DNA of 29,992 nucleotides from a virus: positions 1 to 29,992 of IMG/VR virus record IMGVR_UViG_3300031951_000860. One strand, given 5' to 3'. Position numbers and translations under genes: made by a program. Of this stretch, positions 6,109-13,229 are shown one piece after another. The notes beneath the pieces are model-generated. The model searched no databases. It was not told the DNA's origin and worked only from the letters and a program-made list of their open reading frames with translations. The first letter of the stretch is position 1. Every line of letters starts with the position of its first letter.

Positions 6109-6757
6109 GATAGACGCCCTTCAAAAGTTCAATCAGCGACTGAACTCGCAACCTACTGACGATGGAGTTGAATCAACGCCCGATGGAAAAGCGCGAACCC
6201 TTGTCATCAGTCACATCGAGATGACCCTCGACGAGTTATTCTTTGGCCAGTGGTCGACTGAAAATTTCAATTGGAACACAATCGCCAATGAGGTGCAAGG
6301 ATGCCTCGAGTTGGTCGTCGTTCATCCGATTACTGGCGAGCGCATTAAACGCCTCGGTTGTGCATCGGTCATCATAATGGTCGACCGGGTTCCCGATTCG
6401 CTTAAAAACGACCCGCAAGCACGAAATCAATGGGCACTTTCCCCATCGAATAAGAAACCGAACGCCCTCGACCTTGCGTTCCCCAAGTTGAAAGCGGAGT
6501 GTCTCAAAAATGCGGCGCAATCCTTAGGCAAGATATTCGGTCGTGACCTTAATCGTAAAAACGCCGACACCTATCGACCCTTTAAGTTGCAACGACCAGT
6601 CACCGAACTCCCCGAAAGCACGATGCTCAAACTTGAGCAAGGTATTAAAAGCGGAGCGGATGAGTTTGAGATTCGCAACGCAATGGAAACCCTGTCCGAC
6701 CTGATGAGTGACGAACAAAAAACCAAGTTAAACCAATTATTCAACGAACGAGTATGA
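6095..6757 (+). CDS. Rad52-like single-strand annealing protein (putative)
   Basis: 220 aa. After a polar N-terminus the fold core is present: IEMTLDELFFGQWSTENFNW, a beta region LELVVVHPITGERIKRLGCA, and the helix LAFPKLKAECLKNAAQSLGKIFGRDLNR, which fits the A/K-x-x-ALK-x-A-x-x-LG helix of Rad52/Sak-type annealases. Such proteins anneal complementary strands during recombination-dependent replication. The next gene is an exonuclease of the lambda/YqaJ kind, the usual partner. ATGA overlap with that gene. A Redbeta- or Erf-type assignment cannot be excluded without structure comparison. Confidence 0.6.
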   Translation: MDTNKIDALQKFNQRLNSQPTDDGVESTPDGKARTLVISHIEMTLDELFFGQWSTENFNWNTIANEVQGCLELVVVHPITGERIKRLGCASVIIMVDRVPDSLKNDPQARNQWALSPSNKKPNALDLAFPKLKAECLKNAAQSLGKIFGRDLNRKNADTYRPFKLQRPVTELPESTMLKLEQGIKSGADEFEIRNAMETLSDLMSDEQKTKLNQLFNERV

Positions 6758-7455
6758 ACCAGTACATTCAAGATGCGATGATGCAAATCGCACAAAATTC
6801 AATCGCTTGGGACAAAGTGCGCCTCGGCAAGTTTACGGGAAGCGGAATCTCTGCCCTGATGACTGACCCTCGAACCAAAGCCGACAAGGAAGCGGGCAAG
6901 TGGTCGCAGACGGCAGAAAAGTATATCATCGGCAAAGCAATGGAGGTCATCACCGGGCAATCGACCGATGAGGCGTTTGGTCGAGCGATTGATTGGGGGA
7001 ATGAGTGGGAAGAGATTGCACTCAAACACGTTCAACGCGCCATTAACTCACCTGACGACCGAACCGAGTTGAAACCTTCATTCAAGTTGTTCAATGATTA
7101 CACCGGGTGCTCACCCGACGCGATGATGCATCACGCCGAACTCGGAATCGATATCGGAGTGGAGGTCAAGTGTCCTTTCAACTCAGTCAATCATTTTATG
7201 CATTCGCGAGTCGTTGACGGCGCATCGCTTTACGACATCAATGAGGATTATTATTGGCAAGTTCAGTTGAATATGCTGACTTTTAATCGTACACACTGGG
7301 TATTCGCCTCATTCGACCCACGACAACCTGACCATCGGATGCTACATCACACCGTCATCGAGTTCGATGCGTTGAAAGTGGGCGAGTTGCTCGAGCGAAT
7401 TGAGCGTGCTGATGCCTATCGACGCGAGATTGTCAATAAGTGGAGCGCGTTGTAA
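6754..7455 (+). CDS. YqaJ/lambda-type recombination exonuclease
   Basis: 233 aa, a RecB-family nuclease of normal size. Visible motifs in order: FTGSGISALM (substrate contact), WGNEWE at 81-86 (GxxxE), CSPDAM at 119-124 with D122, VEVKCP at 136-141 (E137, K139), and YWQVQLNMLTF at 167-177 (QxQ). The catalytic set D122-E137-K139 looks intact. It should degrade one strand from dsDNA ends to give single strands for the annealase encoded just upstream. Together with the SSB-like protein this makes a complete Red-type module. There are 143 non-coding bases before the helicase start. Confidence 0.82.
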   Translation: MNQYIQDAMMQIAQNSIAWDKVRLGKFTGSGISALMTDPRTKADKEAGKWSQTAEKYIIGKAMEVITGQSTDEAFGRAIDWGNEWEEIALKHVQRAINSPDDRTELKPSFKLFNDYTGCSPDAMMHHAELGIDIGVEVKCPFNSVNHFMHSRVVDGASLYDINEDYYWQVQLNMLTFNRTHWVFASFDPRQPDHRMLHHTVIEFDALKVGELLERIERADAYRREIVNKWSAL

Positions 7456-7463
7456 ATTACTTT

Positions 7464-7496
7464 TTGACGACTCAATCGAATAATGGTGTACACTTG
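7464..7496 (+). promoter_or_regulatory. Possible promoter for helicase/NinG genes
   Basis: TTG at 7464-7466, 22-base spacer and TACACTTG at 7489-7496 (one mismatch to TAnnTTTG). It lies in the only sizeable gap of the replication block, about 100 bases before the ATG at 7599. Confidence 0.4.
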
Positions 7497-7598
7497 TACT
7501 GCGACTCAGTTGAAAAAATCAAATACATACCATCACCGCATTGCCAAAGCACAATCGTGCACTGGGTCGCCTTTGCGCGTGATGGTTGTATTTTTCAA

Positions 7599-9503
7599 AT
7601 GAAAAAATCATTCCTTGTTTACCTCGACTCTCTTGAGGTGCTTAATGTACTGACCGATGAACAAGCGGGAAAATTGTTTAAGGCAATCCGTTGCGTTCAG
7701 TTAGGTATCGAATGCGATACTGACCCTTTTATCACGATTGCTCTTGCTCCATTCATTCAACAATTCAAACGTGATGACGACAAGTATATGATGATTGTCG
7801 AACGGAATCGTGCGAATGGTTTGAAAAATAGCAAGTTATTACACGCTGAGAAACGAACCCAATCGAACCCAGTGGGTTCCAATGGCATCCAATCGAACCC
7901 AATGGTGACCGATAGTGATAGTGATAGTGTTAGTGATAGTGTATCTACTAAAGTAGATAAGACACGCGCCACTAAAACAAAAGCACCAACCGAACAAGAG
8001 GTCATTGAATTCTTTACTGCAAACGGCTACCGCTCCGACATAGCATCAAACGCCTTCAATTATTACAATTCGGCCGGGTGGCGCGACTCGCGAGGTAAAT
8101 CCGTCCTAAATTGGAAACAAAAAATGCGAGGCGTTTGGTTCAAAGATGAACACAAGGCCAAACAACCAAATCAATCAACCTATCACGACATAGAAATTGA
8201 ACAATGCATCCTCGGCGCGATGCTACTTGAACCCTCAAGTGTGGCAAACGTAGTGTCACAAGTTACCGACGTGATGTATTACGACCCAAGACACCAAACG
8301 ATTCACGCCGCTATCGCTCACCTGACCAACCAAGGTGACCCGGTCGACCTATTGACCATTAACCGACACCTTCGAAAAACTGGCGACCTTGAATCAATCG
8401 GAGCAAGTTACCTCTCACAACTGACAAACCGAATCGCATCAACCGCAAACCTCGACACTTGGTGCAAGTTGCTTTATGAGTTCCATCTAATGAGACAAAT
8501 GCGAATGATAGGACTCGAAATTGCCGATAGGAGCGTTTTAAACGAGACCGATGCCTTTGACCTATATGCAGAGTCGATTTCGAAACTTGAGTCGATTCTC
8601 GCGGCTAATATCAAAAGCGACGTCAAACACATCAGTCAACTCTCAAACGAGGTGACCAAGAGCATCATCACCCGAATGAACTCATCGAGTGAGGTCAGCG
8701 GATATTCGACAAGCATCAAAAGCATCGACACACTCATCGGAGGTCACCAAAAGTCCGATTTGATGTATATGGCGGGACGTCCCGCAATGGGTAAGACGGC
8801 AATGGCGTTGACTGAGGTGCTTGAACTTGCCCGGAGAGGGACGCCAGTCGCATTTTTCTCACTCGAAATGTCATCTCAGCAAATCACTTATCGATTGATG
8901 TCGATGCTTTCAGGAATAGACGGTGCAACGTTGATGAAATATCGCCTCGACGACGAGACTCTCAAAACATACTATCGTTACCTCGACCAACTTAACGCCC
9001 TTCCGATATACATCGACGACACACCCGCTCTCTCAGTCATCGACCTTCGCGCAAAAGTCAAAAGGTTGCAACACAAAAACGGAATCGAGGTCGTGTTTGT
9101 CGACTACGTTCAACTGATGACAAGCGGAACCAAGGGAAAGGGAGTCAGTCGCGAACAAGAATTGAGTCATATAAGCAGAAACCTCAAGTTAATCGCAAAA
9201 GAGTGCAACATTCCGATGATTGTGCTCGCCCAACTTTCAAGAGGTGTGGAATCGAGAAGCGAAAAAAGACCGTTACTCTCCGACCTTCGTGAGTCCGGGT
9301 CGCTTGAACAAGATGCCGACGTCGTGACCTTTTTATTCCGACCTGAGTATTATGATATGCTCCGCGATGATAGCGGAAACTCAACCGAGGGACTGGGTGA
9401 GTACATCGTCGCCAAGCAAAGGAATGGGAGCATAGGCATCGCACAAATGAGATTTCACCCCTCAATAATGAAATATACTGATTATACCGAAAACCCTTTT
9501 TAA
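7599..9503 (+). CDS. DUF6291-like / DnaB-type replicative helicase fusion
   Basis: 634 aa from ATG 7599; a GTG at 7440 would add 53 residues of doubtful coding character across a likely promoter. Residues 1-75 look like DUF6291 (MKKSFLVYLDSLEVLNVLTD). Residues 85-125 form a Ser/Asp linker, and 131-180 form a second small domain (VIEFFTANGY ... NWKQKMRGVWF) as seen in primosomal initiator proteins. From about 195 the DnaB N-terminal domain begins (EQCILGAMLLEPSS), then the RecA-like motor: Walker A GRPAMGKT 393-400, SLEM 421-424, Walker B VVFVDYVQL 498-506, LAQLSR 543-548 and AKQRNG 605-610. Helicase residues are intact. The fusion joins what are normally a separate initiator/loader-type protein and the helicase. 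Confidence 0.85.
   Translation: MKKSFLVYLDSLEVLNVLTDEQAGKLFKAIRCVQLGIECDTDPFITIALAPFIQQFKRDDDKYMMIVERNRANGLKNSKLLHAEKRTQSNPVGSNGIQSNPMVTDSDSDSVSDSVSTKVDKTRATKTKAPTEQEVIEFFTANGYRSDIASNAFNYYNSAGWRDSRGKSVLNWKQKMRGVWFKDEHKAKQPNQSTYHDIEIEQCILGAMLLEPSSVANVVSQVTDVMYYDPRHQTIHAAIAHLTNQGDPVDLLTINRHLRKTGDLESIGASYLSQLTNRIASTANLDTWCKLLYEFHLMRQMRMIGLEIADRSVLNETDAFDLYAESISKLESILAANIKSDVKHISQLSNEVTKSIITRMNSSSEVSGYSTSIKSIDTLIGGHQKSDLMYMAGRPAMGKTAMALTEVLELARRGTPVAFFSLEMSSQQITYRLMSMLSGIDGATLMKYRLDDETLKTYYRYLDQLNALPIYIDDTPALSVIDLRAKVKRLQHKNGIEVVFVDYVQLMTSGTKGKGVSREQELSHISRNLKLIAKECNIPMIVLAQLSRGVESRSEKRPLLSDLRESGSLEQDADVVTFLFRPEYYDMLRDDSGNSTEGLGEYIVAKQRNGSIGIAQMRFHPSIMKYTDYTENPF
7911..7942 (+). repeat. GATAGT microsatellite in helicase linker
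   Basis: About five copies of the hexamer GATAGT, one with GT changed, encoding the SDSDSDSVSDSVS linker. Just upstream (about 7860-7905) the short motif CCAATCGAACCCA occurs twice. Both fall in the disordered linker, where length changes are tolerated. Confidence 0.8.
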
Positions 9504-9504
9504 A

Positions 9505-9711
9505 ATGAGAATCTACTATAATACCGACAAGTCGTGCGACATAGTGAACGACAACAATGTTCTATTTCATTTACACAATGGATGTGTGAAAGTCATCGGG
9601 CGAGTGTCATCGAATTGGAAACATCATCGAAAGCAAAGCAATCGATTTCCTTCCCGATATTCGCGATATCGTGACCTGATAGTCGCGGCCATAATGAATG
9701 AAAAAATGTAA
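9505..9711 (+). CDS. 68-aa hypothetical basic protein
   Basis: Begins one base after the helicase stop and overlaps ninG by 14 bases. Strongly basic middle (SNWKHHRKQSNRFPSRYSRYR) that could bind nucleic acid. Two cysteines. No family recognised; a small partner of replication or recombination is plausible from position. Confidence 0.5.
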   Translation: MRIYYNTDKSCDIVNDNNVLFHLHNGCVKVIGRVSSNWKHHRKQSNRFPSRYSRYRDLIVAAIMNEKM

Positions 9712-10222
9712 AATTTGCAAGGAGTTTTTTGAACCGATATACTCGTCACTTCAAACAACTTGCACCAAACCTCAATGCATCATATCATATGCAAAAAGAG
9801 TCGAAGAAAAAAAGTCAAAGCGTGAAATCAAAGCAATGCGAGACAGGGTCAAGTCAGTTAGTCACTGGCGACGAGACTTGCAACAATCATTTAACGCATA
9901 CATCAGGGAACGAGACAAGCAACGACCTTGCATCAGTTGTGACAAACCTCTCGTCGGGAAATATGATGCGGGTCACTTCTACTCGGTGGGTTCTTATCCG
10001 AACCTGAGATTCGATGAGTCTAATTGTCACGGCCAGTGTGTAGAGTGCAATCAGCACAAGCACGGCAACTTGATTGAATACTCATTGAGACTCCCCGAGA
10101 GAATTGGAACCATCGAATACCATCGACTGCACAAAATTAAAAACGAACCTTTGAAACTATCACTCGACGAGATAAAAGAGAAGATTCAACACTATCGTAA
10201 ACTCCTTAAATCACTTAAATAA
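9698..10222 (+). CDS. ninG: NinG/Rap-like recombination nuclease
   Basis: 174 aa. N-terminal zinc finger with CKIC at 4-7 and C22/C27 (TTCTKPQC). The conserved NinG block follows: HWRRDLQQSFNAYIRERD, PCISC, YDAGHFYSVGSYPNLRF, NCHGQCVECNQHKHGNL, with the histidines and cysteines expected of an HNH-like metal site. Lambda NinG (Rap) cleaves branched recombination intermediates including Holliday junctions and D-loops. Here it closes the recombination set with annealase and exonuclease. Start ATG overlaps the preceding gene; the stop overlaps the next ATG by one base (TAATG). Confidence 0.85.
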   Translation: MKKCKICKEFFEPIYSSLQTTCTKPQCIISYAKRVEEKKSKREIKAMRDRVKSVSHWRRDLQQSFNAYIRERDKQRPCISCDKPLVGKYDAGHFYSVGSYPNLRFDESNCHGQCVECNQHKHGNLIEYSLRLPERIGTIEYHRLHKIKNEPLKLSLDEIKEKIQHYRKLLKSLK

Positions 10223-10383
10223 TGTACACCGAAAACGAAATAATCAAATTGATGCAACTCCGCGAGAAACGTTGGGAATTGCTAAGAAAAAACGACGAGA
10301 TGAGCGAATCACAAGTTCGAACCAAGTTGAACAAAGTGAATACCTCACTCTATAAACTAACTGGCAAAAGACAATACCTATGA
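10222..10383 (+). CDS. 53-aa hypothetical protein
   Basis: Short charged helical protein (NEIIKLMQLREKRWELLRK, then a second helix rich in K, N, T). It begins at a TAATG junction with ninG and ends at ATGA with the nuclease-like gene, so it is tightly built into the operon and very likely translated. No family recognised. Confidence 0.5.
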   Translation: MYTENEIIKLMQLREKRWELLRKNDEMSESQVRTKLNKVNTSLYKLTGKRQYL

Positions 10384-10850
10384 TTGCATCATTCACCTAC
10401 CCCGAATACTTGAACGAGGTGTCCGAAATCATCGGTCGGATGCGAAGCGAATCGAATGAGGAGTTGCGCTCCCTATTCCCCGAATTTTCACGGGGAACAC
10501 AAGAGGACAAAATCAGTCGGTTCGGAGTCCTTTGCGAAATGGTGTTTGCGTACTATCTGCAAAAAGAGGGGAAACCTTACACGATGGGCGTGCTCCTCGG
10601 GGGGAAACCAGTGCCCGAACCCGACGTGATTGTCGGCACAGGTCGAATCGATGTCAAATGGGTGAGCGGTGATGAGTTCCGAGTGAATACCAAAGCACAC
10701 CGAAAAAAGTCGGACGTCACTCACTATGCATTCATCAGGATTGCCGCACCCAATTACGCAAAAATGTGGGTCATCAAATATGACGAGGTGAGCAAGTGGG
10801 AAGAAAAAACCTCATTCACGCCGTTCCTATTCAAAAAGATAACCGTCTAA
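10380..10850 (+). CDS. PD-(D/E)XK nuclease-like protein
   Basis: 156 aa. Shows a plausible nuclease core: E53 in FGVLCEMVFAYYL, then PEPDVIVGTGRIDVKW with D82, D91 and K93, the PD-x(8)-DxK spacing of the family, and a later basic stretch. This resembles resolvases and restriction-type nucleases and could replace RusA as junction resolvase beside NinG. Specific substrate is not visible. Coupled on both sides by ATGA and TAATG overlaps. Confidence 0.5.
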   Translation: MIASFTYPEYLNEVSEIIGRMRSESNEELRSLFPEFSRGTQEDKISRFGVLCEMVFAYYLQKEGKPYTMGVLLGGKPVPEPDVIVGTGRIDVKWVSGDEFRVNTKAHRKKSDVTHYAFIRIAAPNYAKMWVIKYDEVSKWEEKTSFTPFLFKKITV

Positions 10851-11083
10851 TGGTTCGACTTGACTACAATCCGATTGAAAAGGTGCTCCGTATATGCGCG
10901 CAAGAGTATATTTTGGACGAGGGTTTCATCACCATCGGTTCGAATCTCTCCGAATCAATGGCGCATTTGTTTGCCGATTACGTTGACGGCGTTGAACTCG
11001 ATGACGAGACTCGCGCAAGCACCAAAGCAATGCGGTCAGTATTCAACGAATGGCGTGCAAATATGTACGACGACGATTATTGA
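10850..11083 (+). CDS. 77-aa acidic hypothetical protein
   Basis: Last gene of the plus arm, from ATG 10850 at a TAATG junction. Acidic, ending MYDDDY, with predicted helices around a central SNLSESMAHLFADYVDG. Its last 7 bases overlap the 3' end of the convergent minus-strand gene. No family recognised. Confidence 0.5.
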   Translation: MVRLDYNPIEKVLRICAQEYILDEGFITIGSNLSESMAHLFADYVDGVELDDETRASTKAMRSVFNEWRANMYDDDY

Positions 11084-11304
11084 AAAAAGACGAGGTCAAT
11101 CAATAACGCCAGTGCGCCGCCGCCCATAGTGAAAAGAAAGTCGGCCATATTAAACCGACGGCCATCATATGAATCGAGGAATTCTTTTGCGAAAGCAAAA
11201 AGGGCGCAGATGATTATACAACTTACTGGAGTCATTAAAGTCCAAGCAAGCGCGTAAATCATAAACCCCGCAACAAAATGTTGCAATTTATCAGGGTGAA
11301 TCAT
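11077..11304 (-). CDS. YfiM/DUF2279-like small membrane protein of lysis cassette
   Basis: 75 aa with two to three membrane segments (MIYALAWTLM, VSCIIICALFAFAK and GGGALALLIDLVFF). The opening DKLQHFVAGF, the motif AKEFLDSYDG and the following NMADFLFTMGGG match the pattern DK-x-x-H-x-x-x-G ... KE-x-x-D ... D-x-x-x-x-x-GG of YfiM-like proteins. It follows the endolysin by a 4-base overlap and is the last gene of the minus arm, which suggests a role at the end of lysis, but the exact function is unknown. Confidence 0.6.
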   Translation of the reverse strand: MIHPDKLQHFVAGFMIYALAWTLMTPVSCIIICALFAFAKEFLDSYDGRRFNMADFLFTMGGGALALLIDLVFFQ

Positions 11305-11684
11305 ACTTGAAAGTGTGGTAAGTCCTTAAACGATTTCCATCGACCTCCCCATTCAACATCGGGATATTGAATCGCGACGATGTGGGCGAACTTCTCAAAT
11401 AACTTAGGCGACCAGTCGAGTTTTCCCTCTTTAGTTTTGAATGCGATGTCGAATGCTTTGGATGGATAAGAATTGTGCTTGCCTCCGCGTTTGATTTGGG
11501 TGACAATTCCACCGGGTTTTGTTCGACCTTTTGCATATAACTCAAGTTGTTCCTCAGGTGTCCGATAGGTGCAAGTGATAAGTGGTTGAGGTAACTCAGG
11601 ATTGAGCGCGGCGAATGCCTTCGACCCATCACGCCAACACTTTTGGAGTAAAGGAACGCAGTCCTCAATGTTTCTACTCGGCAT
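11301..11684 (-). CDS. M15-family endolysin (peptidoglycan peptidase)
   Basis: 127 aa, single catalytic domain of the VanY/Ply500 type. CTYRTPEEQLELYAKGR near 38-54 is the substrate-side signature; KHNSYPSKAFDIAF supplies zinc ligands H70 and D79 (somewhat spaced, as in this family), and DLPHFQ supplies H124, with D121 near. These enzymes cut stem peptides (L-Ala-D-Glu type or D,D bonds). No signal peptide, so it needs holin pores to reach the cell wall; holin candidates lie immediately upstream. Overlaps the preceding gene by 11 bases. Confidence 0.85.
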   Translation of the reverse strand: MPSRNIEDCVPLLQKCWRDGSKAFAALNPELPQPLITCTYRTPEEQLELYAKGRTKPGGIVTQIKRGGKHNSYPSKAFDIAFKTKEGKLDWSPKLFEKFAHIVAIQYPDVEWGGRWKSFKDLPHFQV

Positions 11685-12243
11685 TGGTCAACTTGTTGAT
11701 TGTGTTGTCCTTTAAAGCACTCGATTTCGATGACCCGACATAGTATGAGAAGATGCTCGCTCCGATGCTCATAATCGCCCCGAAACACATATCCGCGAGG
11801 CGTTGATTCTCCTCGGGAATCACGATGAATGTGAGCGTCATAATTGTTGTAACAAGTAACAAAAGACCAGTTATAACAACCGCCGCCATCAACCAATCTC
11901 GACCTCCAGTCGTTTTAGTGTATTCGGCCTCCCTTAATCGTGCCGACGTCCTATCTTCGACCTCTGCCTTATACGTCTCAAGTTCATTCTGCACATCGAT
12001 TCGGTGCATCTCGAGTTGCCACTCCATTCGATACTTTTCGAATTCAAGAGCAAGGTCACGATGGGCGGCACTCTTGTCCTTTTCAGCGTTCAATAATTCA
12101 CCGACTCTCTCAATCGCTTCAACCCCGGTGACGTCTCCGACTATCTTGAGCACATCACCCGCGACGGGTTTGACCTTCTCGCGGATAAACGTTCCGAATT
12201 TTGAGTCTGCTATTCGCTTGCCAAGTGGTTTTTTTTCGCTCAT
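11674..12243 (-). CDS. Putative holin with coiled-coil N-terminus
   Basis: 189 aa. The N-terminal 110 residues are soluble, charged and coiled-coil-like (KYRMEWQLEMHRIDVQNE), then two hydrophobic helices at about 118-140 (WLMAAVVITGLLLLVTTIM) and 150-168 (ACFGAIMSIGASIFSYYVG type), ending in a short charged tail. This layout is seen in a common group of phage holins. It probably makes membrane lesions that release the M15 enzyme encoded next. Overlaps both neighbours by 4 and 11 bases. Confidence 0.65.
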   Translation of the reverse strand: MSEKKPLGKRIADSKFGTFIREKVKPVAGDVLKIVGDVTGVEAIERVGELLNAEKDKSAAHRDLALEFEKYRMEWQLEMHRIDVQNELETYKAEVEDRTSARLREAEYTKTTGGRDWLMAAVVITGLLLLVTTIMTLTFIVIPEENQRLADMCFGAIMSIGASIFSYYVGSSKSSALKDNTINKLTNAE

Positions 12244-12569
12244 TTTGGTTTGATGATGAGGTTGAATATACCCGTCAATATCGACTTGTAATTCGTAAAG
12301 ATATAGATAAATATCTTCTCACCCAAGAGCGTCCCGATAGGTACTAAATACTGCGAAGAGTCGCCCAAGTTGTTCGACTTGCAATAAAGTGAGACCATAT
12401 ACCCCGAGAATACACTCATTCCGACAACCGCCAACCATTGAATGACGGTGAGTGCTCTTTTTTTGTAAATCTCATACGACAATTTTCCAAGTAGTCCGAT
12501 GCTCATACCGATGATATAAGTTGATTCCTTTGTAAAATACTGACCTATCTCACTTAACGCGTTTTTCAT
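12240..12569 (-). CDS. Second holin-like membrane protein
   Basis: 109 aa from ATG 12569 (an ATG at 12605 would add 12 residues and overlap the preceding gene more). Three hydrophobic segments are visible: ESTYIIGMSIGLLGKL, TVIQWLAVVGMSVFSGYMV and LLGEKIFIYIFTNY, the three-helix plan of class I holins. A small phage with two adjacent holin-like genes may hold a holin/antiholin pair, or this could be a membrane protein unrelated to lysis. Confidence 0.55.
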   Translation of the reverse strand: MKNALSEIGQYFTKESTYIIGMSIGLLGKLSYEIYKKRALTVIQWLAVVGMSVFSGYMVSLYCKSNNLGDSSQYLVPIGTLLGEKIFIYIFTNYKSILTGIFNLIIKPK

Positions 12570-12666
12570 CTGCCTTTTTGCATTTATCGAGGAGACTTTG
12601 CTCATATGCTTTCAAGACAACGAGCATCTCTTTTCGCTTATTAACGGAATTTTTCTCGTTTTTCAT
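12550..12666 (-). CDS. 38-aa basic protein
   Basis: Reads MKNEKNSVNKRKEMLVVLKA, then YEQSLLDKCKKADEKRVK. It starts at an ATGA overlap with the connector gene and overlaps the holin start by 20 bases. Entirely helical and strongly charged. Possibly a regulator of the lysis block or just a coupling peptide; no family known. Confidence 0.45.
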   Translation of the reverse strand: MKNEKNSVNKRKEMLVVLKAYEQSLLDKCKKADEKRVK

Positions 12667-13229
12667 CGCGGCAATTGTGAAAGTCGATAGTCGTTTGAGT
12701 CTTGACTCATTGCCGTGTTGCCTCGGCTGAAAATATACGAACCACTTCCTTTTCGCATTTGAATCGGAGGTCGTTGCGGCCATTGATTATTTGAATACTC
12801 CGGGAAGAGATTCGAGTTCGCGCACAAGTAGTCAACCATCACCGCAGTATAATACTCGGCGTTTGCTTTTGCGCGGTTGAGCATATCTTTAAACACGACG
12901 TCCGACACTGGCGTCGAGTCCTCACTTTGACGTTGCACAAGAGTGCCGTTGTCGACTTTATAGGTTAATGACGGCAACGCCTCGACCATTGTCCACCAAA
13001 GGACAACTCGACGAGCATAGTCATCCACGAGCGTTTGATAGTCGCCCGCGAGAGTATTGTTTGCGATGTCATCCTTCAACTTGGTATAAAGTGACGTTCC
13101 CAAGTATGCACTCAAATACTTATCTTGTGACAAGTAAATTGATGGGTAAAGTAGATTCGGGTCAACCGCTCCGTTGATGGTTGTGTATTTTTTGACGTAA
13201 ACGTCGTTGATGAATAGAACCTCGGCCAT
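12663..13229 (-). CDS. Head-tail connector protein, DUF6712-like
   Basis: 188 aa. The opening (FINDVYVKKYTTINGAVDPN) and the stretch LSQDKYLSAYLGTSLYTKLK are typical of a Bacteroidetes phage family placed after the portal, equivalent in position to gp6-type head completion or adaptor proteins that bind beneath the portal ring. Helical, without membrane segment. Coupled to the portal gene by a TAATG junction and to the next small gene by ATGA. The name is from recognition of the pattern and position, not a search. Confidence 0.65.
   Translation of the reverse strand: MAEVLFINDVYVKKYTTINGAVDPNLLYPSIYLSQDKYLSAYLGTSLYTKLKDDIANNTLAGDYQTLVDDYARRVVLWWTMVEALPSLTYKVDNGTLVQRQSEDSTPVSDVVFKDMLNRAKANAEYYTAVMVDYLCANSNLFPEYSNNQWPQRPPIQMRKGSGSYIFSRGNTAMSQDSNDYRLSQLPR

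Noticed and set aside
7440-7598. N-terminal extension of the helicase from a GTG at 7440
   Set aside because: It would cross a likely promoter and lacks similarity to the DUF6291-type start MKKSFLVYL at 7599.
11291-11896. 201-aa frame overlapping endolysin and holin genes
   Set aside because: Out of frame with two well-supported genes; its translation has no recognisable domain.
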